This document shows, one piece after another, positions 31,930 to 41,355 of a stretch of 64,000 bases of DNA (within the stretch, counting starts at the first letter, position 1; every line of letters starts with the position of its first letter). Where the stretch lies: assembly GCA_020722815.1 (NCBI GenBank), contig DYKB01000003.1, forward strand, positions 5,502 to 69,501, given 5' to 3'. Position numbers and translations under genes: made by a program. The notes below the pieces were generated by a model. The model made no database searches, was not told where the DNA came from, and saw only the letters and a program-made list of their open reading frames with translations. This DNA comes from Caldithrix sp. Lineage in GTDB: Bacteria; Zhuqueibacterota; Zhuqueibacteria; Thermofontimicrobiales; Sulfurfontimicrobiaceae.

Positions 31930-31958
31930 TTGACAATTAGCTGAATTATTTTTATAAT
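31930..31958 (+). promoter_or_regulatory. Consensus sigma70 promoter for the zinc-ribbon membrane protein
   Basis: TTGACA (31930-31935), 17 bases, TATAAT (31953-31958): a perfect match to the consensus, about 70 bases before the ATG at 32031. Confidence 0.8.
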
Positions 31959-32030
31959 TGCACTAAGCGTAAAAGTTCCTCAAATTTACAGGCGATAACG
32001 CTGATGATTTATAATTTGAAAGGATAAAAA

Positions 32031-32444
32031 ATGAATTGCCCAAAATGTGGAAGCCCAAATCCTGATTTTGCCATATATTGTCATCAATGTGGTAAGCTCC
32101 TCGCTGAAGAAACGACGCTTGATATCTCTCCGCCACCTCCTCCTGAACCACCGTCAGCCCCGATTTTACCAAAGGGAAATGGCGTACTGGTGCTTGTTTT
32201 CGGTATTCTGGGAATTGCTACCTGTTTACCACTTTCAATCATCGCCTGGCTGATGGGCCATGGTGAACTGCAAAAAATGAGAAGGGGATTAATATCAACT
32301 GAAGAGGAGGGTCTGACAAAAGTTGGAAGGATTTTGGGAATTATTGGAACGATATTAATGGCGCTTATTGGCATCATCATCTTCTTCTTTATTGTGATTA
32401 CCTTACAATTTGGGACCGAATATATCAACGATTTGCAGTTGTGA
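32031..32444 (+). CDS. Zinc-ribbon DUF4190-like membrane protein
   Basis: 137 residues. An N-terminal zinc ribbon (MNCPKCGSPNPDFAIYCHQC, four cysteines in two CxxC pairs) is followed by a proline-rich linker (SPPPPPEPPSAP) and two membrane helices (about 50-78 and 100-128) of the DUF4190 type, with GHGELQKMRRG between them. Such proteins are common and have no assigned function. AAAGGA lies 5 bases before the ATG and a consensus promoter stands upstream. The last 20 bases overlap the end of the convergent P1 peptidase gene. Confidence 0.85.
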   Translation: MNCPKCGSPNPDFAIYCHQCGKLLAEETTLDISPPPPPEPPSAPILPKGNGVLVLVFGILGIATCLPLSIIAWLMGHGELQKMRRGLISTEEEGLTKVGRILGIIGTILMALIGIIIFFFIVITLQFGTEYINDLQL

Positions 32445-33366
32445 CAGCGCGAATAATGGATTCGCGAACCAATTCTGCTGCTACGGCTCCTGTCTGGATA
32501 AGATTTCCTTTTTTCTCACCAATCGCGAGTGCAAAAACGATATCACCATCATAAAGTGTATGAGCCGGATTAATTGCCCGTGCTAGGCCATCATGTGCCA
32601 TTCGGGCAATCTGGGTTACCTCATCTTTATTAAAATCAGCGTTCGTCGCAACGACGGCCAGCGTCGTATTTGACGGCGGGAAGGACTGTGGATTAAATTT
32701 TTTGAGATATTCAATTGTATTGAGGAAGGATTTTCCATCAGGTGTTTGGGCGCCGGCTATTATCGCCCCCGTTCGGGAGGAAATGACATCGCCAAGGGCA
32801 TTGACGACGGTAAGGACACCAATCACAATCCCATTTTCCAACATAATCGAACAGGTGCCAATTCCCCCTTTCATTGAATTACCCTGTCCGAGAATTTTAC
32901 CAACAGTCGCACCTGTTCCCGCTCCAATTGTCCCTTCAAGGCAATTATCATCGGTTGCTGCCACACATGCCTGATACGCCATTTCAGCATCTGGTCGAAT
33001 CGTTGCATCACCAACGCCTAAATCATAAATGACAGCAGCCGGAACTATGGGCACTTTGGCGTAACCAGTATCAAAGCCGATTCCGTTTTCTTCAAGATAC
33101 CGCATCACCCCGTCGGCGGCACCTAATCCAAAAGCACTGCCACCTGTGAAAAGCAATCCATGAATTTTTTGGATCAAGCGCGTGGGCATAATGGTATCGA
33201 CTTCGCGGGTTCCAGGAGCCGAACCGCGAATATCAACGCCGGCAACAGCCGCTTTTTCAGGTAGAATAACGGTACACCCTGTTTGAGCGCTAAAATTTTG
33301 CGCATGTCCCACCCGAATGCCCGGGACATCACAAATCGAATTTAATTTTTGTGGAAAAACGTCCAT
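32425..33366 (-). CDS. P1-family peptidase (DmpA/L-aminopeptidase type)
   Basis: 313 residues. It opens with ICDVPGIRVGHA and carries GAGTGATVGKILG and GGIGTCSIMLENGIVIGVL. The self-processing site is NTTLAVVATNADF, where the second threonine is the expected N-terminal nucleophile after cleavage into alpha and beta chains. The family (MEROPS S58) includes D-aminopeptidase/amidase DmpA and beta-peptidyl aminopeptidases; substrate choice cannot be read from sequence. Threonine rather than serine as nucleophile is common in this branch. No signal peptide, so cytoplasmic. No evident ribosome-binding site before the ATG. The 3' end overlaps the convergent zinc-ribbon gene by 20 bases. Confidence 0.9.
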   Translation of the reverse strand: MDVFPQKLNSICDVPGIRVGHAQNFSAQTGCTVILPEKAAVAGVDIRGSAPGTREVDTIMPTRLIQKIHGLLFTGGSAFGLGAADGVMRYLEENGIGFDTGYAKVPIVPAAVIYDLGVGDATIRPDAEMAYQACVAATDDNCLEGTIGAGTGATVGKILGQGNSMKGGIGTCSIMLENGIVIGVLTVVNALGDVISSRTGAIIAGAQTPDGKSFLNTIEYLKKFNPQSFPPSNTTLAVVATNADFNKDEVTQIARMAHDGLARAINPAHTLYDGDIVFALAIGEKKGNLIQTGAVAAELVRESIIRAVTTANR

Positions 33367-33388
33367 TGAGATAATTTTATTTGCAAAA

Positions 33389-34543
33389 TTATAGTTTTTC
33401 TTTTTGCCAGAATTTTAATTTTTTTAATTGATCCCCCAATTGCATCCGGACATGTGGCATTTCAACAATGACACCACTTTCATTAAAGAAAAACAGATCA
33501 CCAATCATCAGGCCGATGGAACTCCGCAATGGCTTCCAATCCTGCCGATAAGCTTCCGAATCAATACTCGTTCCATCCTTTCCTTTGGAAACAACGCGTA
33601 CGCGATGCGGAAATTTTCGATTAATCATGAAAGGTGAATGTGTCGTTAACACGATCTGATTGTGTAAGCCCAGTTCTTCCAACACCTTAACCAGATCTTT
33701 TTGTCCGGCAGGATGCAAATGAATTCCAGGTTCATCAATCAGAAAGACGTATTCATTCGATTTCGCCTCTTCCGTTTGGGCCAAAAAATTAATATAAAAG
33801 GACAAATACCAGCGGAAACCGAGACTTCGTGAGCCTGGCGTGTCAAAAACCGTGGTTGAATCACAAATATCGAAGTACAAGACTTTTCCATTGACATTTA
33901 ATTTGACTTCAATGGTCGGTTCCTGTGACCAGACACGTCGCAACTGTTCAGTAATCGCTCTGGCAGCCTCTTCAGAAGTCCTTCGACCCCGGGTTGAATC
34001 CTCAAAAATCAGGTTAAAATCATTAATTCCCCCGATTTTGAGCAGATTACGTTCAGTCGTATACTCATCGCGTCCCTCCATCAATTGTTCCAGCTTAACA
34101 TTATCCTTGAGCAATTGAATGGTATCAAAATATAAAAATTTTGGCAGGCAATCCAGAAAATTTTTCATTTCCACGATTTTAATTTCATTCCCATCAACAA
34201 AAACGTGAAAATCCTTCAATTTTGGACCATCACGTTTAATGATAAATGTCGTCGCTTCTGAGAAAATATCACTAAATTGAATCATTTTTTCGCGATTCTC
34301 ATTAGAAATATCAACAAATTCAAGCGCAATTTCGGGACAACGCCCCTGATAATAATAATCTGAATACTGACAGGTTAAAGAATTATCAAAAGTCAGTTCA
34401 TAACGGAAAGCCTGAATAGCACGAAGTATATTGGTTTTTCCACTTTCATTGGCACCGATAAGAACAGTAATGCCTTTATCAAGCGGAAAAGTCATCTCAT
34501 AAATCGATTTGAAGGCTTTCATGTAAACACTAGAGAGAAGCAT
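33389..34543 (-). CDS. OLD-family-like AAA ATPase lacking the Toprim domain
   Basis: 384 residues. A RecF/SMC-like ATPase head has Walker A GANESGKTN (about 30-38), a signature region and Walker B FLIDEPGIHLHP, then the H-loop LTTHSPFMINR. The end, IGDLFFFNESGVIVEMPHV, corresponds to the junction where OLD-family nucleases enter their Toprim nuclease domain, but here only about 20 further residues follow. So this is a stand-alone ATPase, by truncation or by design. OLD proteins act in phage defence and DNA repair, some with a UvrD-like partner (Gabija); no partner is adjacent. GGAGG stands before the ATG. It is 22 bp upstream of the P1 peptidase on the same strand. Confidence 0.85.
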   Translation of the reverse strand: MLLSSVYMKAFKSIYEMTFPLDKGITVLIGANESGKTNILRAIQAFRYELTFDNSLTCQYSDYYYQGRCPEIALEFVDISNENREKMIQFSDIFSEATTFIIKRDGPKLKDFHVFVDGNEIKIVEMKNFLDCLPKFLYFDTIQLLKDNVKLEQLMEGRDEYTTERNLLKIGGINDFNLIFEDSTRGRRTSEEAARAITEQLRRVWSQEPTIEVKLNVNGKVLYFDICDSTTVFDTPGSRSLGFRWYLSFYINFLAQTEEAKSNEYVFLIDEPGIHLHPAGQKDLVKVLEELGLHNQIVLTTHSPFMINRKFPHRVRVVSKGKDGTSIDSEAYRQDWKPLRSSIGLMIGDLFFFNESGVIVEMPHVRMQLGDQLKKLKFWQKEKL

Positions 34544-34875
34544 GGTTCCTCCGAGTAAATGACCAACGAATCATATTTTAAAATTTCCACACCCTCCTTA
34601 ATATAAAAACACTCTGATAACAAATCAAGAGAAAGTTTTAAAATTTTTATAAATTATTCATATTTTGAAACCATTCCAGAATTTTGCCCGGCATTTCCCG
34701 ATGTGAAGGTGAAGGGTCGTTTCTTGATTCGCATATTTGTTATTCAATTTTGAAATTGTAAAAAAATGGCTCCATGATCAGGTGCCTTTAATGAAATACA
34801 TATTAAGGATTTTTTTTTGATTGTTGAAAAGAAACACGATTTGCTTAAGTTGCAATTTTTACGCCTTGAAATAAA
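34544..34875. other. Intergenic region between the ATPase gene and clpC
   Basis: About 330 AT-rich bases, containing the promoter region for the OLD-like ATPase and nothing else I recognise. The clpC terminator borders it at 34876. Confidence 0.5.
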
Positions 34876-34911
34876 AATGCCCTGTCATCAACAAAAATAA
34901 CAGGGCATTTT
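34876..34911 (-). terminator. Rho-independent terminator after clpC
   Basis: AATGCCCTGT and ACAGGGCATT make a perfect 10-bp stem around a 16-base loop, with T-runs on both outer sides, so it could stop transcription in either direction. It lies about 20 bases past the clpC stop codon. Confidence 0.85.
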
Positions 34912-34930
34912 AGAAAATCGGAAATAATTT

Positions 34931-37444
34931 TTATTTGGATAATTTTGAAGAAAGCTGATGGGATTGATTCTCATTCCAGGAGGGTTCCTGAATCGCATTT
35001 GGTTTGGAACTGTAAAGTTTTTTCCGTTGTGTTTCTATAAATTCCAGGTGATCACCCTTTCGGCGAACTTCGATACAACTCCCGTCAGCAAAATTACCTT
35101 TTAGCATTTCTTCGGCGATGGCATCTTCGATGTATTTCTGGATGGTCCTTTTTAGCGGACGGGCACCATAAACCTGATCAAAACCTTTTTCTGCCAGATA
35201 CTCTTTGGCTGGCCGGGTTAATGTTATATCAATCTGACGTTGGGCAACTTTGCTGAGCATTTCCTGAATTTGAATATCGATGATGTGCAGCATGTCTTCA
35301 TGATTCAGATGTCGAAACACCACAACTTCATCCAGTCGATTAATAAATTCCGGATTGAAAAGCCGCTTTACATCCTCCATGATCTGATTTTTCATGGTGT
35401 CGTAATCTTCTTTTTCATTTCCCTTACTAAAACCAAAACCGCCGCCGTGTCGAATTTGTCGAGCGCCAATATTGGAGGTCAAAATTAAAATTGTATTTTT
35501 AAAATCAACGCGACGGCCCAATCCATCTGTCAACTGACCATCATCCAGAATTTGCAGGAGAATATTGAAAATATCCGGATGGGCTTTCTCAATTTCGTCA
35601 AAAAGTACGACGGAATAGGGATGGCGACGTACTTTTTCGGTTAATTGGCCACCTTCTTCATAACCGACATATCCCGGCGGTGCGCCTGTTAATCGGGAGA
35701 CGGAAAATTTTTCCATATATTCCGACATATCCAGGCGAATCAAGGCTTCTTCTTTTTCAAAAAGATATTTGGCCAGTTCTTTCGCCAACTGGGTTTTGCC
35801 AACACCGGTTGGACCGAGAAACATAAAAGAACCAATAGGTCGATTGGGATCCTTTAATCCAGCACGAGTACGTTGAATTGCTTTTGAAAGCAGATGAATC
35901 ACATTTTCCTGGCCAATGATCCGTTTTTCAAGCTCGGCGGCAATTCCTAACAATTTTTGGCTTTCAGATTGCGCCACTCGGGTAACCGGAATGCCAGTCA
36001 TCATGGAAACGACGTGTGCGATATCTTCTTCTGTCACAGTGGAGATTTGTTCCTGTTCCTGATCTTTCCAGCGTTTTTTAGCGGCATCCAGACTCCGATT
36101 AAGTCTTTTCTCCTGATCACGCAAAAGCGCAGCCTTTTCAAACTCCTGGGCTTTAATCACGGATTCCTTTTGCTGGCGAATTTCTTTTATTTCGTCTTCC
36201 AATTCCAGGATATCCTGCGGCACTTTAATATTCGCCAGATGAACCATAGCCCCCGCCTCATCCATGACGTCAATCGCTTTATCGGGTAAATATTTATCGG
36301 TAATATAACGTTCTGAAAGATTTACCGCTTCTTCAATTCCTTCATCGGTATATTGCACACCATGATGCTTTTCATAATGCGTCTTTAGACCCTGAAGTAT
36401 TTGAATCGTTTGGGCCGGTGTTGGTGGCTCAACCATAATTTTCTGAAACCGGCGTTCAAGCGCACCATCTTTTTCAATAAAGCGTCGGAATTCATCCAGT
36501 GTGGTGGCACCAATGCACTGCAATTCACCACGCGCCAGAGCTGGTTTAAACATATTGGATGCATCCAGTGAACCAGAAGCGCCACCGGCGCCGACGATTG
36601 TATGTAACTCATCAATAAACAAAATAACATCTTTCACTTTGACAAGCTCATTCATGATCGCTTTCATCCGCTCTTCAAATTGACCACGATATTTGGTACC
36701 AGCGACAATAGCTCCTAAATCTAATGTTACCAATCGTTTATTATGCAGTACACGCGGTACTTTTTTCTCGATTATTCGCAACGCCAGACCTTCAGCGATA
36801 GCCGTTTTACCAACGCCAGGTTCACCAATCAGCACGGGATTGTTTTTCTTGCGGCGACTTAAAATCTGCGCCACGCGTTGAATTTCATTATTCCGGCCAA
36901 CAATCGGGTCTAGCTCCCCCTTTCGGGCCAATTCGGTCAAATCTCGCCCAAAATGATCCAGTGCTGGTGTTTTCGAACGTTTTTGACTCCGATCCACCTG
37001 GGTGGGGGTTCCGCGTAAAATATTATCTAATTCTTCTTTTATGACCTCATATTGTATTTGATACATCTGAAGTATTTGGGCGGCCATACATTCCCGTTCC
37101 CGGGCAATTGCCAACAAGAGATGTTCTGTTCCGGTAATATCAGATTTATATTTTTCGGATTCAGCATAAGCTGTCTTGAGTACTTTTTCTGCCCGTTTGG
37201 TAAAAGGAATATCGCCAACTGTCAGCGTATCCCTCGTGCCGCGCGTATTTTCCTCGATAGTCTTCCGCAGTTCTTCCAGGTCACATCCCAGATTCCGCAA
37301 AATTTCGATAGCGAAGCCTTCACCTTCCCGAATTAAACCTAATAATAAATGTTCTGTCCCAATAACATCGTGCCCCAATCGATGTGCCTCATCCCTGGCA
37401 TATTGAATGACCATCTGAACTCGACTGGAAAAATTTTTTTTCAT
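34931..37444 (-). CDS. clpC: ATP-dependent Clp protease ATP-binding subunit ClpC
   Basis: 837 residues. An N-terminal double Clp-N domain (about 1-145) leads into the first AAA+ module (Walker [10 protein letters not shown], Walker [16 protein letters not shown]). Next is a middle region with a UVR-like segment ([19 protein letters not shown]) of the ClpC type, and then the second AAA+ module (Walker [30 protein letters not shown]). The C-terminal region includes a GFGFSKG segment where ClpC proteins carry the ClpP-docking loop. ClpC unfolds proteins, in Gram-positive bacteria those marked by phospho-arginine from McsB. AGGAG lies 8 bases before the ATG. It is the last gene of mcsA-mcsB-clpC, after a 225-base gap with its own promoter-like and CtsR-box-like sequences. 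Confidence 0.95.
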   Translation of the reverse strand: MKKNFSSRVQMVIQYARDEAHRLGHDVIGTEHLLLGLIREGEGFAIEILRNLGCDLEELRKTIEENTRGTRDTLTVGDIPFTKRAEKVLKTAYAESEKYKSDITGTEHLLLAIARERECMAAQILQMYQIQYEVIKEELDNILRGTPTQVDRSQKRSKTPALDHFGRDLTELARKGELDPIVGRNNEIQRVAQILSRRKKNNPVLIGEPGVGKTAIAEGLALRIIEKKVPRVLHNKRLVTLDLGAIVAGTKYRGQFEERMKAIMNELVKVKDVILFIDELHTIVGAGGASGSLDASNMFKPALARGELQCIGATTLDEFRRFIEKDGALERRFQKIMVEPPTPAQTIQILQGLKTHYEKHHGVQYTDEGIEEAVNLSERYITDKYLPDKAIDVMDEAGAMVHLANIKVPQDILELEDEIKEIRQQKESVIKAQEFEKAALLRDQEKRLNRSLDAAKKRWKDQEQEQISTVTEEDIAHVVSMMTGIPVTRVAQSESQKLLGIAAELEKRIIGQENVIHLLSKAIQRTRAGLKDPNRPIGSFMFLGPTGVGKTQLAKELAKYLFEKEEALIRLDMSEYMEKFSVSRLTGAPPGYVGYEEGGQLTEKVRRHPYSVVLFDEIEKAHPDIFNILLQILDDGQLTDGLGRRVDFKNTILILTSNIGARQIRHGGGFGFSKGNEKEDYDTMKNQIMEDVKRLFNPEFINRLDEVVVFRHLNHEDMLHIIDIQIQEMLSKVAQRQIDITLTRPAKEYLAEKGFDQVYGARPLKRTIQKYIEDAIAEEMLKGNFADGSCIEVRRKGDHLEFIETQRKKLYSSKPNAIQEPSWNENQSHQLSSKLSK

Positions 37445-37535
37445 TTGTAAAACTCCTGAGCAAATAAAACTGAGACGCTACTAAATCTCTGTATTCAATA
37501 ATCCTTATTCTTATCAGAAAATGCTTATTAACTTC

Positions 37536-37552
37536 ATTGACTAAGCTTGACC
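37536..37552 (-). promoter_or_regulatory. CtsR-box-like direct repeat upstream of clpC
   Basis: On the minus strand the sequence reads GGTCAAG-CTT-AGTCAAT, two heptads each matching the CtsR operator half-site (A/G)GTCAAA at 6 of 7 positions, with the usual 3-base spacing. It lies 13 bases after a possible -10 (37566-37571) and about 90 bases before the clpC ATG, where a repressor would act. No ctsR gene is in the window. The match could be chance. Confidence 0.45.
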
Positions 37553-37565
37553 TCAAAATATACAA

Positions 37566-37593
37566 TTTATAACCATCATTCCATAAATTACAA
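37566..37593 (-). promoter_or_regulatory. Possible promoter for clpC
   Basis: On the minus strand TTGTAA (37593-37588) is followed after 16 bases by TATAAA (37571-37566). The region also holds a 10-bp inverted repeat TAACCATCAT/ATGATGGTTA (about 37570-37620) that could be the end of the mcsB transcript or an operator. Confidence 0.45.
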
Positions 37594-37669
37594 CCAGGAT
37601 GATTAGATTCATGATGGTTAAAAATGGTTCAACTTTAATTATTTCTTATCTAATATAACGAAAAAATAT

Positions 37670-38791
37670 TTAATTTACAACCTCTAATTTCAATTTTTCC
37701 TGGATTAATTTGGGTCGAATCAAATCCCGATCAGCAGAATTTAAAGTTTTATTGACATATCGCTGTAAATGTGCTGGTTGAACCAATAACATGAGATGAT
37801 TAATTTCTTCAAGCGAAAATCCTTTTAGCAATCCAAGTTCCAAACCAAGTCGCAAGTAGGAAATTAATTCCAAACATTCAACCGAAGTGATCATTCGCGC
37901 ATGCTTAAAGATAGCAAACGCCCGAAAAACCTTGTCTTCAATCAAAATTCTCTTATACTTCAGTAGACTACGCCGGGTTTCCTTTTCAATTTCTATCAAA
38001 TTATTCACAAATCGCCCAACCTGCTCCAGAATGCCTTCTTCCGTTCGCCCTAAAGTCAACTGATTTGAAATTTGTAGAATATTTCCCAGAATATCACTTC
38101 CCTCGCCATAGAAACCGCGCAAAGTCAATTCACTGGATAATTTCTCCTTGATAATAGGCTTCAGCTCATTTTTCAACGCCAAACCAACAAGATGTATGGC
38201 CACGGAAACCCGCATACCCGTACCTGTATTGGTCGGACAGGCTGTTAAATAACCAAAATGTTCATCGAAAGCAAAATCAACCCTTTTACCAAGCTCATCA
38301 TCCAAATGACGAATAATTTCCCATGTCTTATGAATCTCGAAACCTGGCTGGAGCACCTGAATCCGCAAATGATCTTCTTCGTTCAGCATGATACTGATTG
38401 TTTCTTCCGGATTAATCGCCACTGCGGCTGGCGTTGGTTTTCGAACGAGATCAGCACTAATCAAACAGCGTTCCATTAATAGAACTTTTTCATTTTCAGA
38501 AAGTTCGGATAGCGGAAAAAAATAGGCATTTTTCATTAGTGGAATTTGGGCCAACGTTTCTTTCAGCCGATCGATGATCTGGTGTAATTCTGTTTCTGTG
38601 GCGCGATTTGGAAATGGAAATTTTGCCAGGTTACGTGCCAGCCGGATACGGCTGGAAATCACAATTCCAGATTCCATTCCCGTGGCATTCAATCGCTTTC
38701 CAGGCTGCTGGTATATCAAATCAATCTCTGGCCTGGTAGATTGCATTCCGATGAGTTCCGGTTTATTATCTTTTAATGAAGGACGATTCAT
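37670..38791 (-). CDS. mcsB: Protein arginine kinase McsB
   Basis: 373 residues of the phosphagen (guanido) kinase fold. Visible are the nucleotide-binding arginine segment VISSRIRLARNLAKFPFPN, the NEEDHLRIQ motif, and the catalytic loop TACPTNTGTGMRVSV with the cysteine equivalent to creatine-kinase Cys. A C-terminal part ends with the RDLIRPKLIQEKL helix. There is no N-terminal creatine-kinase helical domain, as expected for McsB. It phosphorylates arginines on proteins for ClpC-dependent degradation in Bacillus; its occurrence here with mcsA and clpC supports the same pathway. The McsB docking loop RDRP-type segment is matched by RDLIRP. 12 bp separate it from mcsA. Confidence 0.93.
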   Translation of the reverse strand: MNRPSLKDNKPELIGMQSTRPEIDLIYQQPGKRLNATGMESGIVISSRIRLARNLAKFPFPNRATETELHQIIDRLKETLAQIPLMKNAYFFPLSELSENEKVLLMERCLISADLVRKPTPAAVAINPEETISIMLNEEDHLRIQVLQPGFEIHKTWEIIRHLDDELGKRVDFAFDEHFGYLTACPTNTGTGMRVSVAIHLVGLALKNELKPIIKEKLSSELTLRGFYGEGSDILGNILQISNQLTLGRTEEGILEQVGRFVNNLIEIEKETRRSLLKYKRILIEDKVFRAFAIFKHARMITSVECLELISYLRLGLELGLLKGFSLEEINHLMLLVQPAHLQRYVNKTLNSADRDLIRPKLIQEKLKLEVVN

Positions 38792-38803
38792 AATTTTCGA
38801 TGT

Positions 38804-39151
38804 TTAATTAAGTTGTCGTTCAAGATCTTTTATCAAATCTCGCAACTCGGCAGCTTTTTCGAACGCTTCGCCATCGATAGCAGCCCGAAGTTGCTTTTTT
38901 AATTTTTCCAAATCCTGAGCTTGAAATCGCTTTCTGAGGTTCACCGGACGGCTTCCTATATGTTTGTGGGAGCCGTGAATTTTCTGCAGCATTAATTTAA
39001 GATTTTCAGCAAAACTGGTATAACATTTAGGACAACCCAGTAATCCACTTCGCTCAAATTCAGTAAAACGAAGACCACACCCTTTGCAAACCGGCTCGGA
39101 AAAAGCCGGAAATTTAGAAGGATTTACTTTTTCATTTTCTTGTATGGACAT
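38804..39151 (-). CDS. mcsA: McsA, UVR-motif activator of the arginine kinase
   Basis: 115 residues. One zinc-binding group of two CxxC pairs is seen (VCKGCGLRF and LGCPKCYTSF), then a basic stretch and a C-terminal UVR motif (LRAAIDGEAFEKAAELRDLI). Bacillus McsA is longer, with two zinc groups; this shorter form has one. It would bind McsB and raise its kinase activity, and the UVR motif is the part that contacts Clp proteins in this family. AAGGAA precedes the start. It is the first gene of the cluster; a CGTAATGCG-type repeat lies upstream at 39212-39285. Confidence 0.88.
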   Translation of the reverse strand: MSIQENEKVNPSKFPAFSEPVCKGCGLRFTEFERSGLLGCPKCYTSFAENLKLMLQKIHGSHKHIGSRPVNLRKRFQAQDLEKLKKQLRAAIDGEAFEKAAELRDLIKDLERQLN

Positions 39152-39211
39152 CGGGTGGTTCCTTTTTTTGAAAAATTTTATTCTGATGAATTTAAAATTT
39201 GTTTTGAATAA

Positions 39212-39285
39212 GCAATGCGTAATGCGTGATACGTAATGCGTAATTGATTACTGATCATATTCCAAGCATCACGCTTCACGCCCCA
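39212..39285. repeat. CGTAATGCG-family inverted-repeat element, copy near mcsA
   Basis: GCAATGCGTAATGCGTGATA then CGTAATGCGTAAT on the left; CATCACGCTTCACGC on the right, inverted. It lies between lolD and mcsA in what would be the mcsA leader side. Copies also at 41356-41525, 52934-52976, 57166-57270, 59830-59858 and 62156-62182. Confidence 0.7.
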
Positions 39286-39337
39286 CATAAATTTACTCAT
39301 CATTCCCATCATTTTCAATCTTTATTTTCATAAAGAC

Positions 39338-40030
39338 CTACTGAATCGTATTATTATGAATTCGTCCATCGCGCATTTCAATAACCCGATCAGCGCGTTT
39401 TGCCAGATCGAGGTTATGGGTAACCACGATCAGCGTTAATTTCAACTGGCGGTTAATGCGCCACATTAAATCATGCAACATCTGACTTGATTCCACATCC
39501 AAATTTCCTGAAGGCTCGTCGGCAAGCAGAATTCGGGGGCGATTCATCAATGCCCGCGCCACCGCCACGCGCTGTTGTTCGCCACCAGACAGTTCCATTG
39601 GTCGATGATTGACGCGATGCCGCAACCCCACTTTATCCAGCAACTCGATAGCCCGACGCCAGGCCAATGATTGATGCATCCCAGCAATTAACGCTGGCAT
39701 GGCGACGTTTTCGACCGCGGTAAATTCTGGTAATAAATGGTGGAATTGGAAAACAAATCCAACGGATTTATTCCGAAGTTCGGCTAATCTATCATCACTG
39801 AATTTATAAATATTTTCGCTATCTATTTGTAATTCACCCTGCGTTGGCCGATCCAGAATGCCCAGAATATGTAATAATGTACTCTTGCCCACGCCAGAAG
39901 GACCGATAATTGCTACAATCTCACCTTCATACACCTCAAGGTCGATTCCCTTAAGTACATGAAGTTGTGTTTTCCCCATGGGGTAATATTTATGGAGATT
40001 TATACTCCGTACCATAATTTTCGAATTCAT
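39338..40030 (-). CDS. lolD: LolD-type lipoprotein-releasing ABC transporter ATP-binding protein
   Basis: 230 residues with Walker [11 protein letters not shown]-loop [15 protein letters not shown], signature LSGGEQQR, Walker [13 protein letters not shown] and the H-loop VVTHN. This is the MacB/LolD class, where the phrase [10 protein letters not shown] is typical of LolD. It powers release of lipoproteins from the inner membrane together with the FtsX-type permeases encoded just upstream. Start ATG at 40030 follows the permease stop by 19 bp. LolD is called rather than another MacB-like system because of the paired LolC/E permeases. Confidence 0.92.
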   Translation of the reverse strand: MNSKIMVRSINLHKYYPMGKTQLHVLKGIDLEVYEGEIVAIIGPSGVGKSTLLHILGILDRPTQGELQIDSENIYKFSDDRLAELRNKSVGFVFQFHHLLPEFTAVENVAMPALIAGMHQSLAWRRAIELLDKVGLRHRVNHRPMELSGGEQQRVAVARALMNRPRILLADEPSGNLDVESSQMLHDLMWRINRQLKLTLIVVTHNLDLAKRADRVIEMRDGRIHNNTIQ

Positions 40031-40049
40031 CTATACAAAACCTTTCTGA

Positions 40050-41306
40050 TTATTCATATCGAATGGCTTCAACAGCATCCAGTCTGGAGGCTTTCCAGGC
40101 CGGATAAACACTGGCAAGCAGACAAAGCAGCATGGCCGCCACACCAATAAACACAAAATCCACCATTTCCATTTTAATTGGAAGTGATTTGATGAAGTAG
40201 ATATCTCCCGGCAATGAAAACCATTCATATTTTAACTGGGACCAACAGAGCAGATAGCCAATCAAACTTCCCAAAAATGTTCCCACCACGCCAATGACAA
40301 GTCCTTCGAACAGAAAAATTCGCATGATACTTCGGGAATTGGCCCCCATCGCTTTTAAAATACCAATCTCGCGCGTTTTTTCCAGAACAACCATGATGAG
40401 GGTACTGATAATATTAAAAGCTGCTACCATGATAATCAGGCTCAAAATAATAAATGCTGCCCATTTTTCGATTTTCATCCAGGAAAATAAAGTTCGATTC
40501 CGTTCATACCAGGTTTCAGTGGTATAGGGATAACCAAACATGGAATCCAATTCTCTGGCAACCATTTCAGCATAGTCGATATTATCGAGTTTGATTTCAA
40601 TTCCTGCCACTTTATCTTGATAATAGAACAAACTTTGTGCGGCCGGTATGCTGCACAGTACGACATTGGCATCATATTCGTTCAGGCCAGATTCAAATAT
40701 GCCTGTCACCCGAAATTGTTTGACCGGGGGAACCTGATAGGGGCCTCCGGTAATACTCAGGCCGGCAGGACTGATGACCAAAACTTTCGCGCCAATCTCT
40801 GCCATGAGACGATTGGCAATTCCGGAGCCGAGAATAATACCTGGCAAAGTCTGTTCACCTTCAACTGCCAGGGAATCGAACGTCAGGGCACCGGAAATGA
40901 TATATTCATTCAGTAACGTGACCTCTTTTTCCAGAATGGGATCCGAACCTTTGACAAAAACGGTCTGGGGGCGATTGGTATGACTTTGAATGATGGCGTG
41001 TTCGATAATGTATGGGGCGCATCCAACAACATTTTTAATTTTTTTTACCTGTTTAATCAATTCCTGATAATTTTCCACCCCGGTTTTATTGTGGAAAGTT
41101 CGTAACCGCACATGGGCATCGAATCCCACGATTCGCGTTCGAACCTCGGATTCAAAACCATTCATCACCGCCAGAACAATAATCAAGGCTGCGACGCCAA
41201 TTAAAACGCCACCAATTGAAAAATAGGTAATAACTGAAATAAAACCTGTTTTACGGCGGGATTTTAGATAGCGTTCAGCAATAAAAAATTCATAAGACAT
41301 AGGCAC
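40050..41306 (-). CDS. LolC/LolE-family permease
   Basis: 418 residues with four membrane helices: one at the start (about 25-50, FISVITYFSIGGVLIGVAAL) and three in the C-terminal FtsX domain (about 285-405). The periplasmic part between is of the MacB-PCD type. The start MSYEFFIAERYLKSRR matches LolC/E. It forms the channel through which lipoproteins are extracted to the carrier LolA; lolA is not in the window. The gene is 19 bp from lolD. A second, similar permease lies upstream beyond a repeat element. I cannot say which is LolC and which LolE. Confidence 0.9.
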   Translation of the reverse strand: MPMSYEFFIAERYLKSRRKTGFISVITYFSIGGVLIGVAALIIVLAVMNGFESEVRTRIVGFDAHVRLRTFHNKTGVENYQELIKQVKKIKNVVGCAPYIIEHAIIQSHTNRPQTVFVKGSDPILEKEVTLLNEYIISGALTFDSLAVEGEQTLPGIILGSGIANRLMAEIGAKVLVISPAGLSITGGPYQVPPVKQFRVTGIFESGLNEYDANVVLCSIPAAQSLFYYQDKVAGIEIKLDNIDYAEMVARELDSMFGYPYTTETWYERNRTLFSWMKIEKWAAFIILSLIIMVAAFNIISTLIMVVLEKTREIGILKAMGANSRSIMRIFLFEGLVIGVVGTFLGSLIGYLLCWSQLKYEWFSLPGDIYFIKSLPIKMEMVDFVFIGVAAMLLCLLASVYPAWKASRLDAVEAIRYE

Positions 41307-41355
41307 TTCGATTCTTGAAAGTTAACTTAGTATATCAGTTCGTTTTCTATATAAA

